A stretch of 64,000 nt of DNA, taken from contig NZ_CADIKC010000003.1 in the NCBI RefSeq assembly GCF_902859805.1, forward strand, positions 62,001 to 126,000. The letters run 5' to 3'. The DNA is from Paraburkholderia sediminicola (GTDB lineage: Bacteria; Pseudomonadota; Gammaproteobacteria; Burkholderiales; Burkholderiaceae). The notes under the pieces were generated by a model. It was given only the letters and a program-made list of their open reading frames with translations. It was not told where the DNA came from and did no database searches. This document shows, in pieces, positions 17,137 through 25,427 of this stretch (within the stretch, counting starts at the first letter, position 1; every line of letters begins with the position of its first letter). A program made the position numbers and the translations under genes.

Positions 17137-18099
17137 GTGATACGCAAGGGCCGGCCGTCGTCCAACGCTGGACACAACGCGGACGGCCCGCGTGACGGAG
17201 GCGACGATTCGTTCGAGTCGTCGTCATCCTCTTCCTCTTCGTCGACTTCCTCATCCACTTCCCGGTCCACCCGGTCGTTTGGGCGGTCGTCGGGAAAGTC
17301 GTCCAGCAGTTCGGCCGGTAGTTCATCCGGTAATTCGTTCAGTCGCTCATCCGGTTCATCGTTCGGCAAGTCTTCTGGAAGCTCTTTCGGGCGTTCCACT
17401 TCACGTTCACCGCGCGATTTTGCCGGCAATGCTGCCCCCAGACGCTCATACGCATCAGATTCCGATCCCTTTGCCGCAGCCGGCGAAGCCGATCCCTTCG
17501 AATCGTTCGACGCGCACGATCGCGCCGCAGGTCGCCAGCCGCAGTCTGATCCCTCCGCGCAGGCTGACGCGGATCCGTCCGAAACTACCTATAGCCGCTC
17601 GCGCCGCGCGCCTGGTGAGGCGAAGCCGGAACAGGACGAGGCAAAAAAATCCCAACGCCCGGCCCGTTCGCTAAAAGGACGTGCGCTCGGCTATTTGTCC
17701 CGGCGTGAATACAGCCGCTCCGAACTGGCGCGAAAGCTGAAGCCGTTCGTCGAGGAAACCGATTCGCTCGATACCTTGCTCGATTCGCTGGAAGCCGAAA
17801 ACTGGCTGTCGGACTCGCGGTTTGCCGAAAGCCTGATCCATCGGCGCTCGTCGCGCTTGGGCGCGAGCCGGATCGTCGGCGAATTGAAGCAGCATGCGGT
17901 CGACCAGACGCTGGTCGAAGAAGCCAGTGCGCAACTGCGCGAAACCGAACTGGCGCGCGCCCAAGCCGTTTGGCGGAAGAAATTCGACCGGCTTCCCGAA
18001 ACCGCTGCCGAGCGCGCCAAGCAGGCGCGCTTTCTGGCATCGCGCGGTTTCTCGGGCGCGACGATCGGCAAAATTCTCAAGGGGTTCGACGAGGAGTGA
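17137..18099 (+). CDS. recX: RecX regulator with long serine-rich N-terminal extension
   Basis: RecX binds RecA filaments and blocks their extension. The canonical RecX domain is in the last 150 residues (ALGYLSRREYSRSELARKL, then LEAENWLSDSRFAESLIHRR, then the third helical repeat ending in ATIGKILKGFDEE). About 165 residues of low complexity come before it, including a tract dominated by Ser with Gly, Phe and Arg/Lys (imperfect units like SFGRSSGKS), then an acidic region. Family members are usually 150-170 residues; this one is about 320. I chose the GTG at 17137, 7 bp after recA. An in-frame ATG at 17095 would overlap recA by 35 bp. Translational coupling to recA is likely. Confidence 0.88.
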   Translation: MIRKGRPSSNAGHNADGPRDGGDDSFESSSSSSSSSTSSSTSRSTRSFGRSSGKSSSSSAGSSSGNSFSRSSGSSFGKSSGSSFGRSTSRSPRDFAGNAAPRRSYASDSDPFAAAGEADPFESFDAHDRAAGRQPQSDPSAQADADPSETTYSRSRRAPGEAKPEQDEAKKSQRPARSLKGRALGYLSRREYSRSELARKLKPFVEETDSLDTLLDSLEAENWLSDSRFAESLIHRRSSRLGASRIVGELKQHAVDQTLVEEASAQLRETELARAQAVWRKKFDRLPETAAERAKQARFLASRGFSGATIGKILKGFDEE

Positions 18100-18284
18100 T
18101 GCGGCGACTTGCTGCGCTATCCCGTTTGGCGCACAGCGCTTGCCGGATACCCGCGCGCTTCCTACTTTGAGATAGCGTCTGCCGCGCTCTCCGGCCTGCT
18201 GGGCGGCCCTGCGCATTCCGGCCTGTCTCAAATACCCAGTATGCTAAAATTCGTGGGTTTTCCAATCCGGCCTTTCCTTCCCGC

Positions 18285-19034
18285 ATGCCGCTCTCCCCGC
18301 CAGTATCCCGTCAGTTGCGCCACCGTCGCGCAATCAGAGCGGAAGCCTATGAGCGAGCCGATGGCCTGTGGGATGTGGAAGCGTGCTTGACCGACGAAAA
18401 ACCGCGCGATGTGGTGCTTGCGTCGGGCGTCCGGCCCAATGGTCAGCCGATCCATGAACTCTGGCTTCGCATCACCATCGATCGCAAGCTCAACGTCGTC
18501 GACGCCGAAGCGTCGTCCGACTGGGTGCCCTATCCAGGGTTGTGCCAGGCCAGCAATCCCGCCTACCGTGCCCTCATCGGGCTCAATCTGTTCCACAACT
18601 TCCGTCGCGATGCTGCCCGTTTGCTGGCCGGCACGGCTGGCTGCACGCATCTCACCGAGTTGTGCGCGCTTTTGCCGACCGCCGCAATCCAGGCGTTCGC
18701 CGGCGACGTGTGGAACACCAATGACGACACGCCGGGCGACGCGGCGAGTTCCGGGACCGAGCAGTCCAGAAGCAAAGACAGCACAGACGAGCATTCCAAA
18801 AACAAACCGCCATTCCAGCTGGGACGCTGCCACGCGCTGCGTTTCGACGGCGAGGCGGTGCAACAGTTTTATCCGCGCTGGTATGGCCGCGCTCCGTATA
18901 CAGCGGATCGCGCGGCATCGTCAGGCGACGGGGCAGCCCGCCAGACAGGTGAGGGCGGCAACGCGTCCGGCATGAACGACGGCAGCGGAAACGAAGTTCA
19001 ATCCAACTCTCAGACTGAAGGGAATCACGCATGA
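18285..19034 (+). CDS. DUF2889 domain protein
   Basis: A 249-residue cytoplasmic protein of unknown role. The conserved part (about residues 8-150: [27 protein letters not shown], then [18 protein letters not shown]) matches my memory of the DUF2889 family. A Ser/Lys/Glu-rich linker (about 145-175) and a closing RFYPRWYG-like segment follow. The stop overlaps the sucC start codon by the ATGA arrangement, so translation of sucC is probably coupled to it. The last 45 residues are Gly/Ser/Asn-rich and look unstructured. No direct link to succinyl-CoA synthetase is known to me. Confidence 0.82.
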   Translation: MPLSPPVSRQLRHRRAIRAEAYERADGLWDVEACLTDEKPRDVVLASGVRPNGQPIHELWLRITIDRKLNVVDAEASSDWVPYPGLCQASNPAYRALIGLNLFHNFRRDAARLLAGTAGCTHLTELCALLPTAAIQAFAGDVWNTNDDTPGDAASSGTEQSRSKDSTDEHSKNKPPFQLGRCHALRFDGEAVQQFYPRWYGRAPYTADRAASSGDGAARQTGEGGNASGMNDGSGNEVQSNSQTEGNHA

Positions 19035-20200
19035 AGATTCACGAGTACCAGGGTAAGGAAATCCTGCGGAAATTCGGCGTCGCGGTACCGCGCGGCAAGC
19101 CGGTCTTCTCGGTGGATGATGCGGTCAAGGCCGCGGAAGAGCTCGGCGGCCCGGTATGGGTCGTGAAGGCTCAGATCCACGCGGGTGGCCGTGGCAAGGG
19201 CGGCGGCGTGAAGGTCGCCAAGTCGCTGGAACAGGTTCGTGAATTCTCGAACCAGATCCTCGGCATGCAACTCGTCACGCACCAGACCGGTCCGGAAGGC
19301 CAGAAGGTGAATCGTCTGCTGATCGAAGAAGGCGCTGACATCAAGAAGGAACTGTATGTCGGCCTGGTGATCGATCGCGTTTCGCAGAAGATCGTCGTGA
19401 TGGCATCGAGCGAAGGCGGCATGGACGTCGAAGAAGTCGCGGAAAAGACGCCTGAGCTGATCCACAAGATCGCCGTCGACCCGTCGACCGGTCTGAAAGA
19501 CGCTGAAGCCGACGAGCTCGCAACGAAGATCGGCGTGCCCGCCGCTTCGCTGCCGCAAGCACGCGCGATCCTGCAAGGCCTGTACAAGGCATTCTGGGAA
19601 ACCGACGCATCGCTGGCCGAAATCAACCCGCTGATCCTGACCGGCGACGGCAAGGTCATCGCGTTGGACGCGAAGTTCAACTTCGATTCGAACGCACTGT
19701 TCCGTCACCCGGAAATCGTCGCGTATCGCGATCTGGACGAAGAAGATCCGGCTGAAGTCGAAGCGTCGAAGTTCGACCTCGCCTACATCTCGCTCGACGG
19801 CAACATCGGCTGCCTCGTGAACGGCGCTGGCCTCGCAATGGCAACGATGGACACCATCAAGCTGTTCGGCGGCGAACCGGCGAACTTCCTGGACGTGGGC
19901 GGTGGCGCCACGACCGAGAAGGTCACGGAAGCGTTCAAGATCATGCTGAAGAACCCGAACCTGACCGCGATTCTGGTCAACATTTTCGGCGGCATCATGC
20001 GCTGCGACGTGATCGCGGAAGGCGTGATCGCGGCGTCGAAGGCCGTGTCGCTGAAGGTGCCGCTCGTCGTCCGCATGAAGGGCACGAACGAAGACCTCGG
20101 CAAGAAGATGCTCGCTGAATCCGGTCTGCCGATCATCGCGGCAGACAGCATGGAAGAAGCGGCTCAGAAGGTCGTCGCGGCCGCTGCGGGCAAGGCGTAA
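19031..20200 (+). CDS. sucC: Succinyl-CoA synthetase, beta subunit
   Basis: SucC and SucD form the TCA-cycle enzyme that converts succinyl-CoA to succinate with substrate-level ATP or GTP formation. The 389-residue beta subunit carries an ATP-grasp fold at its N-terminus ([35 protein letters not shown]). Its C-terminal domain includes [14 protein letters not shown] and [15 protein letters not shown], all family signatures. The start overlaps the DUF2889 stop by 4 bp. sucD follows after 126 bp. Confidence 0.99.
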   Translation: MKIHEYQGKEILRKFGVAVPRGKPVFSVDDAVKAAEELGGPVWVVKAQIHAGGRGKGGGVKVAKSLEQVREFSNQILGMQLVTHQTGPEGQKVNRLLIEEGADIKKELYVGLVIDRVSQKIVVMASSEGGMDVEEVAEKTPELIHKIAVDPSTGLKDAEADELATKIGVPAASLPQARAILQGLYKAFWETDASLAEINPLILTGDGKVIALDAKFNFDSNALFRHPEIVAYRDLDEEDPAEVEASKFDLAYISLDGNIGCLVNGAGLAMATMDTIKLFGGEPANFLDVGGGATTEKVTEAFKIMLKNPNLTAILVNIFGGIMRCDVIAEGVIAASKAVSLKVPLVVRMKGTNEDLGKKMLAESGLPIIAADSMEEAAQKVVAAAAGKA

Positions 20201-20326
20201 GCCAAACCCCAAGCGCGTTTACCAGGATTACGAATGGCGGCGCGTGAGTGGCGCAACAGCGACGCGGGCGAGAACATTCCGCTTCGCGGCGCCACCGCAT
20301 GACGCCAAACGAACAGAGGTTTATAC

Positions 20327-21208
20327 ATGTCGATTCTGATTAACAAAGACACCAAGGTCATCACGCAGGGCATTACCGGCAAGACCGGTCAGTTCCATAC
20401 GCGTGCTTGCCGTGAATATGCAAACGGCCGCGAAGCGTACGTTGCAGGCGTGAACCCGAAGAAGGCCGGCGAAGATTTCGAAGGCATTCCTATCTACGCT
20501 AGCGTTGCTGAAGCCAAGGCTGAAACGGGCGCGACCGTGTCGGTGATTTACGTTCCGCCGGCAGGCGCTGCTGCGGCAATCTGGGAAGCGGTTGAAGCTG
20601 ACCTGGACCTCGCCATCTGTATCACGGAAGGCATTCCTGTCCGTGACATGATCGAGCTCAAGGCACGCATGCGCGCGAAGAACAGCAAGACGCTGCTGCT
20701 CGGACCGAACTGCCCGGGCACGATCACGCCGGACGAACTGAAGATCGGCATCATGCCGGGTCACATCCACCGCAAGGGCCGCATCGGCGTCGTGTCGCGT
20801 TCGGGCACGCTGACGTATGAAGCAGTCGGCCAATTGACGGCGATCGGTCTCGGCCAATCGTCGGCAGTCGGTATCGGCGGCGACCCGATCAACGGTCTGA
20901 AGCACATCGACGTGATGAAGATGTTCAACGACGATCCGGAAACGGACGCCGTCATCATGATCGGCGAAATCGGTGGTCCGGACGAAGCGAATGCTGCTGA
21001 GTGGATCAAGGACAACATGAAGAAGCCGGTGGTTGGCTTTATCGCTGGTGTTACGGCGCCTCCGGGCAAGCGCATGGGCCACGCCGGCGCGCTGATCTCG
21101 GGCGGTGCGGACACGGCTGAAGCCAAGCTGGAAATCATGGACGCATGCGGTATCAAGGTCACGAAGAACCCGTCGGAAATGGCGCGTCTTCTGAAGGCGA
21201 TGCTGTAA
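20327..21208 (+). CDS. sucD: Succinyl-CoA synthetase, alpha subunit
   Basis: The CoA-binding alpha subunit, 293 residues, partner of SucC. Family signatures are the N-terminal Rossmann region (TKVITQGITGKTGQFHT), GPNCPGTITP, and the segment GHAGALISGG that carries the phosphorylated active-site histidine near residue 250. The gene ends before two consecutive hairpins, the second a strong terminator. The 126-bp space to sucC is longer than usual for this pair but shows no internal terminator. Confidence 0.99.
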   Translation: MSILINKDTKVITQGITGKTGQFHTRACREYANGREAYVAGVNPKKAGEDFEGIPIYASVAEAKAETGATVSVIYVPPAGAAAAIWEAVEADLDLAICITEGIPVRDMIELKARMRAKNSKTLLLGPNCPGTITPDELKIGIMPGHIHRKGRIGVVSRSGTLTYEAVGQLTAIGLGQSSAVGIGGDPINGLKHIDVMKMFNDDPETDAVIMIGEIGGPDEANAAEWIKDNMKKPVVGFIAGVTAPPGKRMGHAGALISGGADTAEAKLEIMDACGIKVTKNPSEMARLLKAML

Positions 21209-21245
21209 TTCGAAATTTGCGGCTCGTACAGCGCATTTTTTGATA

Positions 21246-21270
21246 CGCTTACGAGATCCTTTCGTAAGCG
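21246..21270. other. Perfect hairpin after sucD
   Basis: A 9-bp perfect stem CGCTTACGA/TCGTAAGCG with a 7-base loop. No T-run follows directly, so it is not a terminator on its own. It lies 10 bp before a true terminator and may protect the 3' end of the sucCD mRNA. Confidence 0.5.
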
Positions 21271-21280
21271 TGCAGTTCTA

Positions 21281-21314
21281 AAAAGCGGGGGAGTCTAGAC
21301 TCCTCCGCTTTTTT
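21281..21314. terminator. Rho-independent terminator of sucCD
   Basis: The stem AAAAGCGG-GGAGT/ACTCC-CCGCTTTT has a CTAG tetraloop and T/A tails on both sides. It would work on the plus strand for sucCD and could also work in reverse. Confidence 0.9.
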
Positions 21315-21352
21315 ATTGCCTGCGCGTCCGATTCCTTCTTATTCTTTCGCTC

Positions 21353-22057
21353 ATGCTCGAGTTCTTTGCCACGCTCCACTGGGGCGCAGTCATTCAGATC
21401 ATCGTCATCGACATCCTGCTGGGTGGTGACAATGCTGTCGTGATCGCGCTTGCCTGTCGCAACCTGCCGCCCGCGCAGCGTACGAAAGGCGTGCTGTGGG
21501 GCACGGCCGGCGCCATCGTGCTGCGCGTCGCGCTGATTGCATTCGCCGTGGCGCTACTCGACGTGCCGTTGCTGAAATTCGCCGGCGGCCTGTTGCTGCT
21601 GTGGATCGGCGTACGTTTGATGGCGCCCGCGCATGATGTTCACGAGAACATCAAGCCGGCCGACAAGCTGATATCGGCGATCAAGACCATCATCATCGCG
21701 GATGCCGTGATGAGTCTCGACAATGTGATCGCGATTGCCGGCGCGGCCGAGGCGGCCGACCCCGAGCATCGCCTTGCGTTGGTGATTTTCGGGCTGGTGG
21801 TGAGCATTCCGCTGATCGTGTGGGGCAGCCAGCTGGTGCTGAAGTTGCTCGACCGTTTTCCGATCGTCATCACGCTCGGCGCCGCGCTTCTCGGCTGGAT
21901 TGCGGGCGGCCTGATCGTCAATGATCCCGCAGGCGACCGTTGGCCGATTCTCGATACGCCGCTGGCCGAGTACGGTATGAGCGTCGCCGGTGCGCTGTTT
22001 GTCGTGATCCTCGGGTATCTGCTCAAGCGCCGCAACGCGCATCGCGCTGCGGCGTGA
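21353..22057 (+). CDS. TerC/YjbE-family integral membrane protein
   Basis: A 234-residue inner-membrane protein of the TerC family, a group linked to manganese or other metal-ion export and tellurite resistance. About seven hydrophobic helices are visible. The two conserved acidic repeats, DILLGGDNAVVIALA in TM1 and ADAVMSLDNVIAIAGAA in the middle, are the diagnostic inverted-repeat motifs with aspartates in the membrane. The ion is not certain here. I see no yybP-ykoY type riboswitch in the short upstream region. A hairpin terminator follows the gene and sits just before the pilin ribosome site. Confidence 0.88.
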   Translation: MLEFFATLHWGAVIQIIVIDILLGGDNAVVIALACRNLPPAQRTKGVLWGTAGAIVLRVALIAFAVALLDVPLLKFAGGLLLLWIGVRLMAPAHDVHENIKPADKLISAIKTIIIADAVMSLDNVIAIAGAAEAADPEHRLALVIFGLVVSIPLIVWGSQLVLKLLDRFPIVITLGAALLGWIAGGLIVNDPAGDRWPILDTPLAEYGMSVAGALFVVILGYLLKRRNAHRAAA

Positions 22058-22150
22058 CGCTGATTGACTGGCTGAGCTGAACATCGCCGCTTTAGTGCGG
22101 CGTTAGCCATTCGGCTGACTGTGTCGAACGCGCGCCGCTGGCTACGATTG

Positions 22151-22187
22151 AAACGCCTGTCCCCGATTCGAGGGGCAGGCGTTTTTC
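22151..22187 (+). terminator. Terminator or attenuator between terC and pilin
   Basis: The stem AAACGCCTG-TCCCC/GGGGCAGGCGTTT is followed by TTTTCGTTT. It ends 6 bp before the AGGAG site of the pilin gene. It can be the terC terminator, but it also lies in any pilin leader that starts upstream. Confidence 0.85.
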
Positions 22188-22204
22188 GTTTCAGGAGCCT
22201 GCCG

Positions 22205-22834
22205 ATGACCATAACCTTGCCGTATTCCCCTCTTTCACAGTCCACGCCTTCGTCCCGGAACGCGTTCGAACGAGCGCGCTGGGCCGTGCCGCTCGCACGT
22301 GCCTGTCGCCGCTTCGGTTCCGGTTTCGGCTTTACGCTGATCGAGCTGATGATCGTGCTGGCAATTGTCGGCGTGATCGCGGCCTATGCGATTCCGGCGT
22401 ATCAGGACTATCTGGCCCGCAGCCGCGTCGGTGAGGGCCTCTCGCTGGCTGCATCCGCGCGGCTCGCGGTGTCCGAAAACGCTGCCAGCGGCAATGCGTT
22501 CGGCGGCGGTTATGCGTCGCCGCCTGCCACCCGCAACGTCGAATCCGTTCACGTCGATGACGATACTGGGCAGATCACTGTCGCCTTCACGACGCGCGTC
22601 GCGCCTGCCGGGTCGAACACGCTGACTCTCGTGCCCTCGGTGCCGGACAATGCCGACGCACCCACCGCGCGAATCGCCTTGAGCAAGGGCGCAGTGCAGT
22701 CGGGGGCGGTCACCTGGGAATGTTTCGTCGGCGGCAAAACGGCCTCTTCGTTGCCTGCGCCAGGTGGCGGACCAGCGCCGGCCGATACGCCGTCCTTACC
22801 GTCGAATCTTGCACCGCCGGAGTGCCGCGCGTAA
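22205..22834 (+). CDS. pilA: Type IV pilin (PilA-like major or minor pilin)
   Basis: A 209-residue prepilin. The prepilin-peptidase site and hydrophobic helix are clear: FGSGFG, then [20 protein letters not shown] with Glu5 of the mature protein. Two C-terminal cysteines (TWECFVGG and PPECRA) would form the pilin disulfide loop. Between them lies a Ser/Ala/Pro/Gly-rich segment. The leader from ATG 22205 would be 42 residues, far longer than the 6-7 of usual type IVa pilins. An in-frame GTG at 22286 would give 15. The AGGAG site 7 bp before ATG 22205 favours the long form. The next gene encodes a PglL-type O-oligosaccharyltransferase, so this pilin is likely glycosylated. The gene is not within a pil assembly cluster. 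Confidence 0.88.
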   Translation: MTITLPYSPLSQSTPSSRNAFERARWAVPLARACRRFGSGFGFTLIELMIVLAIVGVIAAYAIPAYQDYLARSRVGEGLSLAASARLAVSENAASGNAFGGGYASPPATRNVESVHVDDDTGQITVAFTTRVAPAGSNTLTLVPSVPDNADAPTARIALSKGAVQSGAVTWECFVGGKTASSLPAPGGGPAPADTPSLPSNLAPPECRA

Positions 22835-22971
22835 GCAATGGGGAGAAAGATCGGGTGAGTTGTTATCCGAACGTAAAACGCTGATTTTCGGGATATTTCA
22901 GCCCAGCCGGCGCACAGCAGGAGAATTTTTTTGTATAGTGCGCCGGTTGCTGACGCCCTCCCGGTTACTCG

Positions 22972-24756
22972 ATGCCCACCCCATTTGCGCGCTACCTGTC
23001 TCTCATTCTGTTGGCTCTCGCGTTGGTGCTGCCTTATGCAGTCGCCAACCACACGTATCCGATTCCGACCTTCTACGCTGAATTCACGGCGCTCGCGCTG
23101 TACCTGCTGACGGGCGCCGGCGTCGCGTTGCTGGTGTGGACGGCGAGGCCGCGCGTGACGTTTGCTTCGCCCGTGGTCGCGCTGGTGCCGTTGCTGTTCG
23201 GATTGGTGCTGGTGGCGCAGTCGGTGCTGTTGCCGGTCTCGCAGCCGTCGATGAACTGGCTCGGCGGCGGTTACCTGCTCGCCGCATTCATGGCGACTCA
23301 CGCGGGCTACGGCTTCACACGCGTCAAGCTGAATGAAACAGCACTGCGCTGGGCAGCGGGGGCGTTGATTGTCGGCGGCCTGTTTGCGGTGTTTTGCCAG
23401 GTGATCCAGCTGTTTCACCTCGAAGTGCGCGTATCGCCGCTGGTCGTCGCGTACAACGTGACCGTCGAGCGCCGGCCGTTCGGCAATATGGCGCAGGCGA
23501 ACCACCTGGCCACCTATATCGCATTCGCGATGGCAGGTGCGCTGTTCCTCGTCCAGACACGCCGGATTGCCGTCAGCATCTGGCTGCTCGTGTCGACGAT
23601 TTTTGCCATTGGACTCGCGCTGACCGTGTCGCGCGGCCCCTGGCTGCAGATGGGTGTGATCGTGGTGGCGGGTTTCTGGATGGCCTTCGCGCAGACGCGT
23701 AACCAGCCGCAGTTCCGCCGCAGCAATCGCGAATGGCTGATCCCGATCGGGTTGGCCGTGCTGTTCTTCGTCATCAATGCATTGATCCGTTGGGCCAATG
23801 TGCACTATCACCTGGAGCTTGGGCAGTCGGCAGCCGAGCGCTTCAAGGACGCCGGCCAGATCGCGCCGCGGCTTGCACTATGGAAGTACGGCTGGACGAT
23901 GTTCAAGGCGCATCCGTTGCTGGGTGTCGGCTGGGGCGAGTTTCCGAGTTACCAGTTCGAGTATGTGAAGTCGCTGGGCGGCGTCGAGATCGCCAATAAT
24001 TCGCACGACATTTTCATCGACCTGCTGGCGAAGACGGGTTTGATCGGCCTTGCGATCGTGCTGTTCGGCCTGATTACGTGGCTGGTGCGTGTGGTTCACG
24101 CACCGCAGAGCGCCGCGCGCGTATTCGGCGTCGCGTTGATCGGCGTGCTGGTCATGCATGCGCTCGTCGAATATCCGCAGCAGTACATGTTCTTCCTGCT
24201 ACCGGCGATGTTCGTGTTCGGCTTGCTTGAAACGCGTTCGCTGCGGCTCGTGCCTGGCCGCCTGTCGTTCGGTGCGTTTGCTGTGGTCGTGTTCGGCGGG
24301 ATCGCCGCGCTGTATCCGGTGTATCGCGACTATGCGCGCGCCGAGGTGCTGTATTACGGCTCGCGGCCTGCCGAGCAGTATCGTGCGGATCCGTCGTTCC
24401 TGTTCCAGGCGTGGGGCGAGTACGGCCTTGCGACGTTGGAGCCGATGAATTCGATGAACCTGCAACACAAGCTCGCCATGCACAAGCAGGCGATCGCGCT
24501 GCTGCCGGGCGAAACCGTGCTGCGCCGGTATGCGGTGCTGCAGGCGCTGAGCGGCGATACGGCGGGGGCGTTCGATACCGTCGAGCGTCTGAAGATCTTT
24601 GCTCAGGAATTGAAGGACTGGCCGTCGCAGTTGGCCTACGTGTATGAGCTGTGCGACGAGCAGAAAACGCTGACCGGCTTCAAGGCCGAACTGGTCAAGC
24701 GCTATGGCATGCCACCGGGCGATGTCAATCAGGACGACGACAGCGAGGACGATTGA
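22972..24756 (+). CDS. pglL: PglL-type O-linked protein oligosaccharyltransferase (Wzy_C family)
   Basis: A 594-residue polytopic inner-membrane enzyme that transfers a lipid-linked glycan to serine or threonine of exported proteins in the periplasm. The N-terminus has the PglL signature HTYPIPTFYAEF. The long periplasmic-loop motif GNMAQANHLATYI and the Wzy_C region with NNSHDIFIDLLAKTG include the histidine expected in the active site. A C-terminal domain of about 170 residues (from roughly residue 420) follows the last helices and contains TPR-like helices. The pilin gene immediately upstream is the classical neighbour. Burkholderia PglL is known to modify many exported proteins at low-complexity sites. 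Waal O-antigen ligases are related, but the motifs and context favour PglL. Confidence 0.88.
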   Translation: MPTPFARYLSLILLALALVLPYAVANHTYPIPTFYAEFTALALYLLTGAGVALLVWTARPRVTFASPVVALVPLLFGLVLVAQSVLLPVSQPSMNWLGGGYLLAAFMATHAGYGFTRVKLNETALRWAAGALIVGGLFAVFCQVIQLFHLEVRVSPLVVAYNVTVERRPFGNMAQANHLATYIAFAMAGALFLVQTRRIAVSIWLLVSTIFAIGLALTVSRGPWLQMGVIVVAGFWMAFAQTRNQPQFRRSNREWLIPIGLAVLFFVINALIRWANVHYHLELGQSAAERFKDAGQIAPRLALWKYGWTMFKAHPLLGVGWGEFPSYQFEYVKSLGGVEIANNSHDIFIDLLAKTGLIGLAIVLFGLITWLVRVVHAPQSAARVFGVALIGVLVMHALVEYPQQYMFFLLPAMFVFGLLETRSLRLVPGRLSFGAFAVVVFGGIAALYPVYRDYARAEVLYYGSRPAEQYRADPSFLFQAWGEYGLATLEPMNSMNLQHKLAMHKQAIALLPGETVLRRYAVLQALSGDTAGAFDTVERLKIFAQELKDWPSQLAYVYELCDEQKTLTGFKAELVKRYGMPPGDVNQDDDSEDD

Positions 24757-24816
24757 ACCGCGCTGTCATTCCGTCGCCTGAGTAGCAGTAGAGCGGGGCG
24801 ATGACGTTGGCCGTCA

Positions 24817-25293
24817 TCAACCCGCTACCCAATCCCCCGATTTTCCGCCGTGCTTCTCCAGCACCTTCACATCGGTGATCGTCATGCCGCGATCCACCGC
24901 CTTGCACATGTCGTACACCGTCAGCAGTCCGACCTGCACAGCGGTTAGCGCTTCCATCTCCACGCCCGTGCGTCCCAGCGTTTCCACTTGCACCGTGCAA
25001 TGCACGCCAGGCAACGTTTCATCGAGCTCGAAGTCCACCTTCACGCGGGTCAGCGCGAGCGGGTGACATAGCGGGATCAGATCGGCGGTGCGCTTCGAGC
25101 CTTGAATCGCGGCGATGCGCGCGATTCCGATCACGTCGCCTTTCTTGGCGTTGCCGTCGCGGATCAGCGCGAACGTCTCCGGCAGCATGCGAATCGAGCC
25201 GCGCGCGATCGCGATGCGCCTGGTCTCCTGCTTGCTGCCGACGTCCACCATATGCGCCTGGCCGGCCGCGTCGAAATGAGTGAGTTCAGGCAT
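24817..25293 (-). CDS. moaC: Cyclic pyranopterin monophosphate synthase
   Basis: MoaC works with MoaA to convert GTP into cyclic pyranopterin monophosphate, the first stage of molybdenum cofactor synthesis. The 158-residue length is typical. Visible signatures are the N-terminus [49 protein letters not shown] and the active-site lysine region [13 protein letters not shown]. It is divergent from the BepA-like protease gene. Other moa genes are not in this window. Confidence 0.98.
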   Translation of the reverse strand: MPELTHFDAAGQAHMVDVGSKQETRRIAIARGSIRMLPETFALIRDGNAKKGDVIGIARIAAIQGSKRTADLIPLCHPLALTRVKVDFELDETLPGVHCTVQVETLGRTGVEMEALTAVQVGLLTVYDMCKAVDRGMTITDVKVLEKHGGKSGDWVAG

Positions 25294-25427
25294 GGTTGGG
25301 CTCCTTCAGAGGGCGCCTATCATAGCAGCGTGATTGGGCGGGTCGAGATGATTACAATCACCCTATGCCCGCTATCTTAGTCCGAGCGGCGGGCGCCGCT
25401 TTTCGACTTCGTCATATCGACCTCGCG

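Noticed and set aside
21209..21352. A manganese (yybP-ykoY) riboswitch before terC
   Set aside because: The region holds two simple hairpins, one a terminator; I cannot find the conserved internal loops of that riboswitch class.
25365..25427. Upstream ATG for the M48 protease
   Set aside because: Starting there would place 21 non-hydrophobic residues before the signal peptide. ATG 25428 gives a proper signal sequence.
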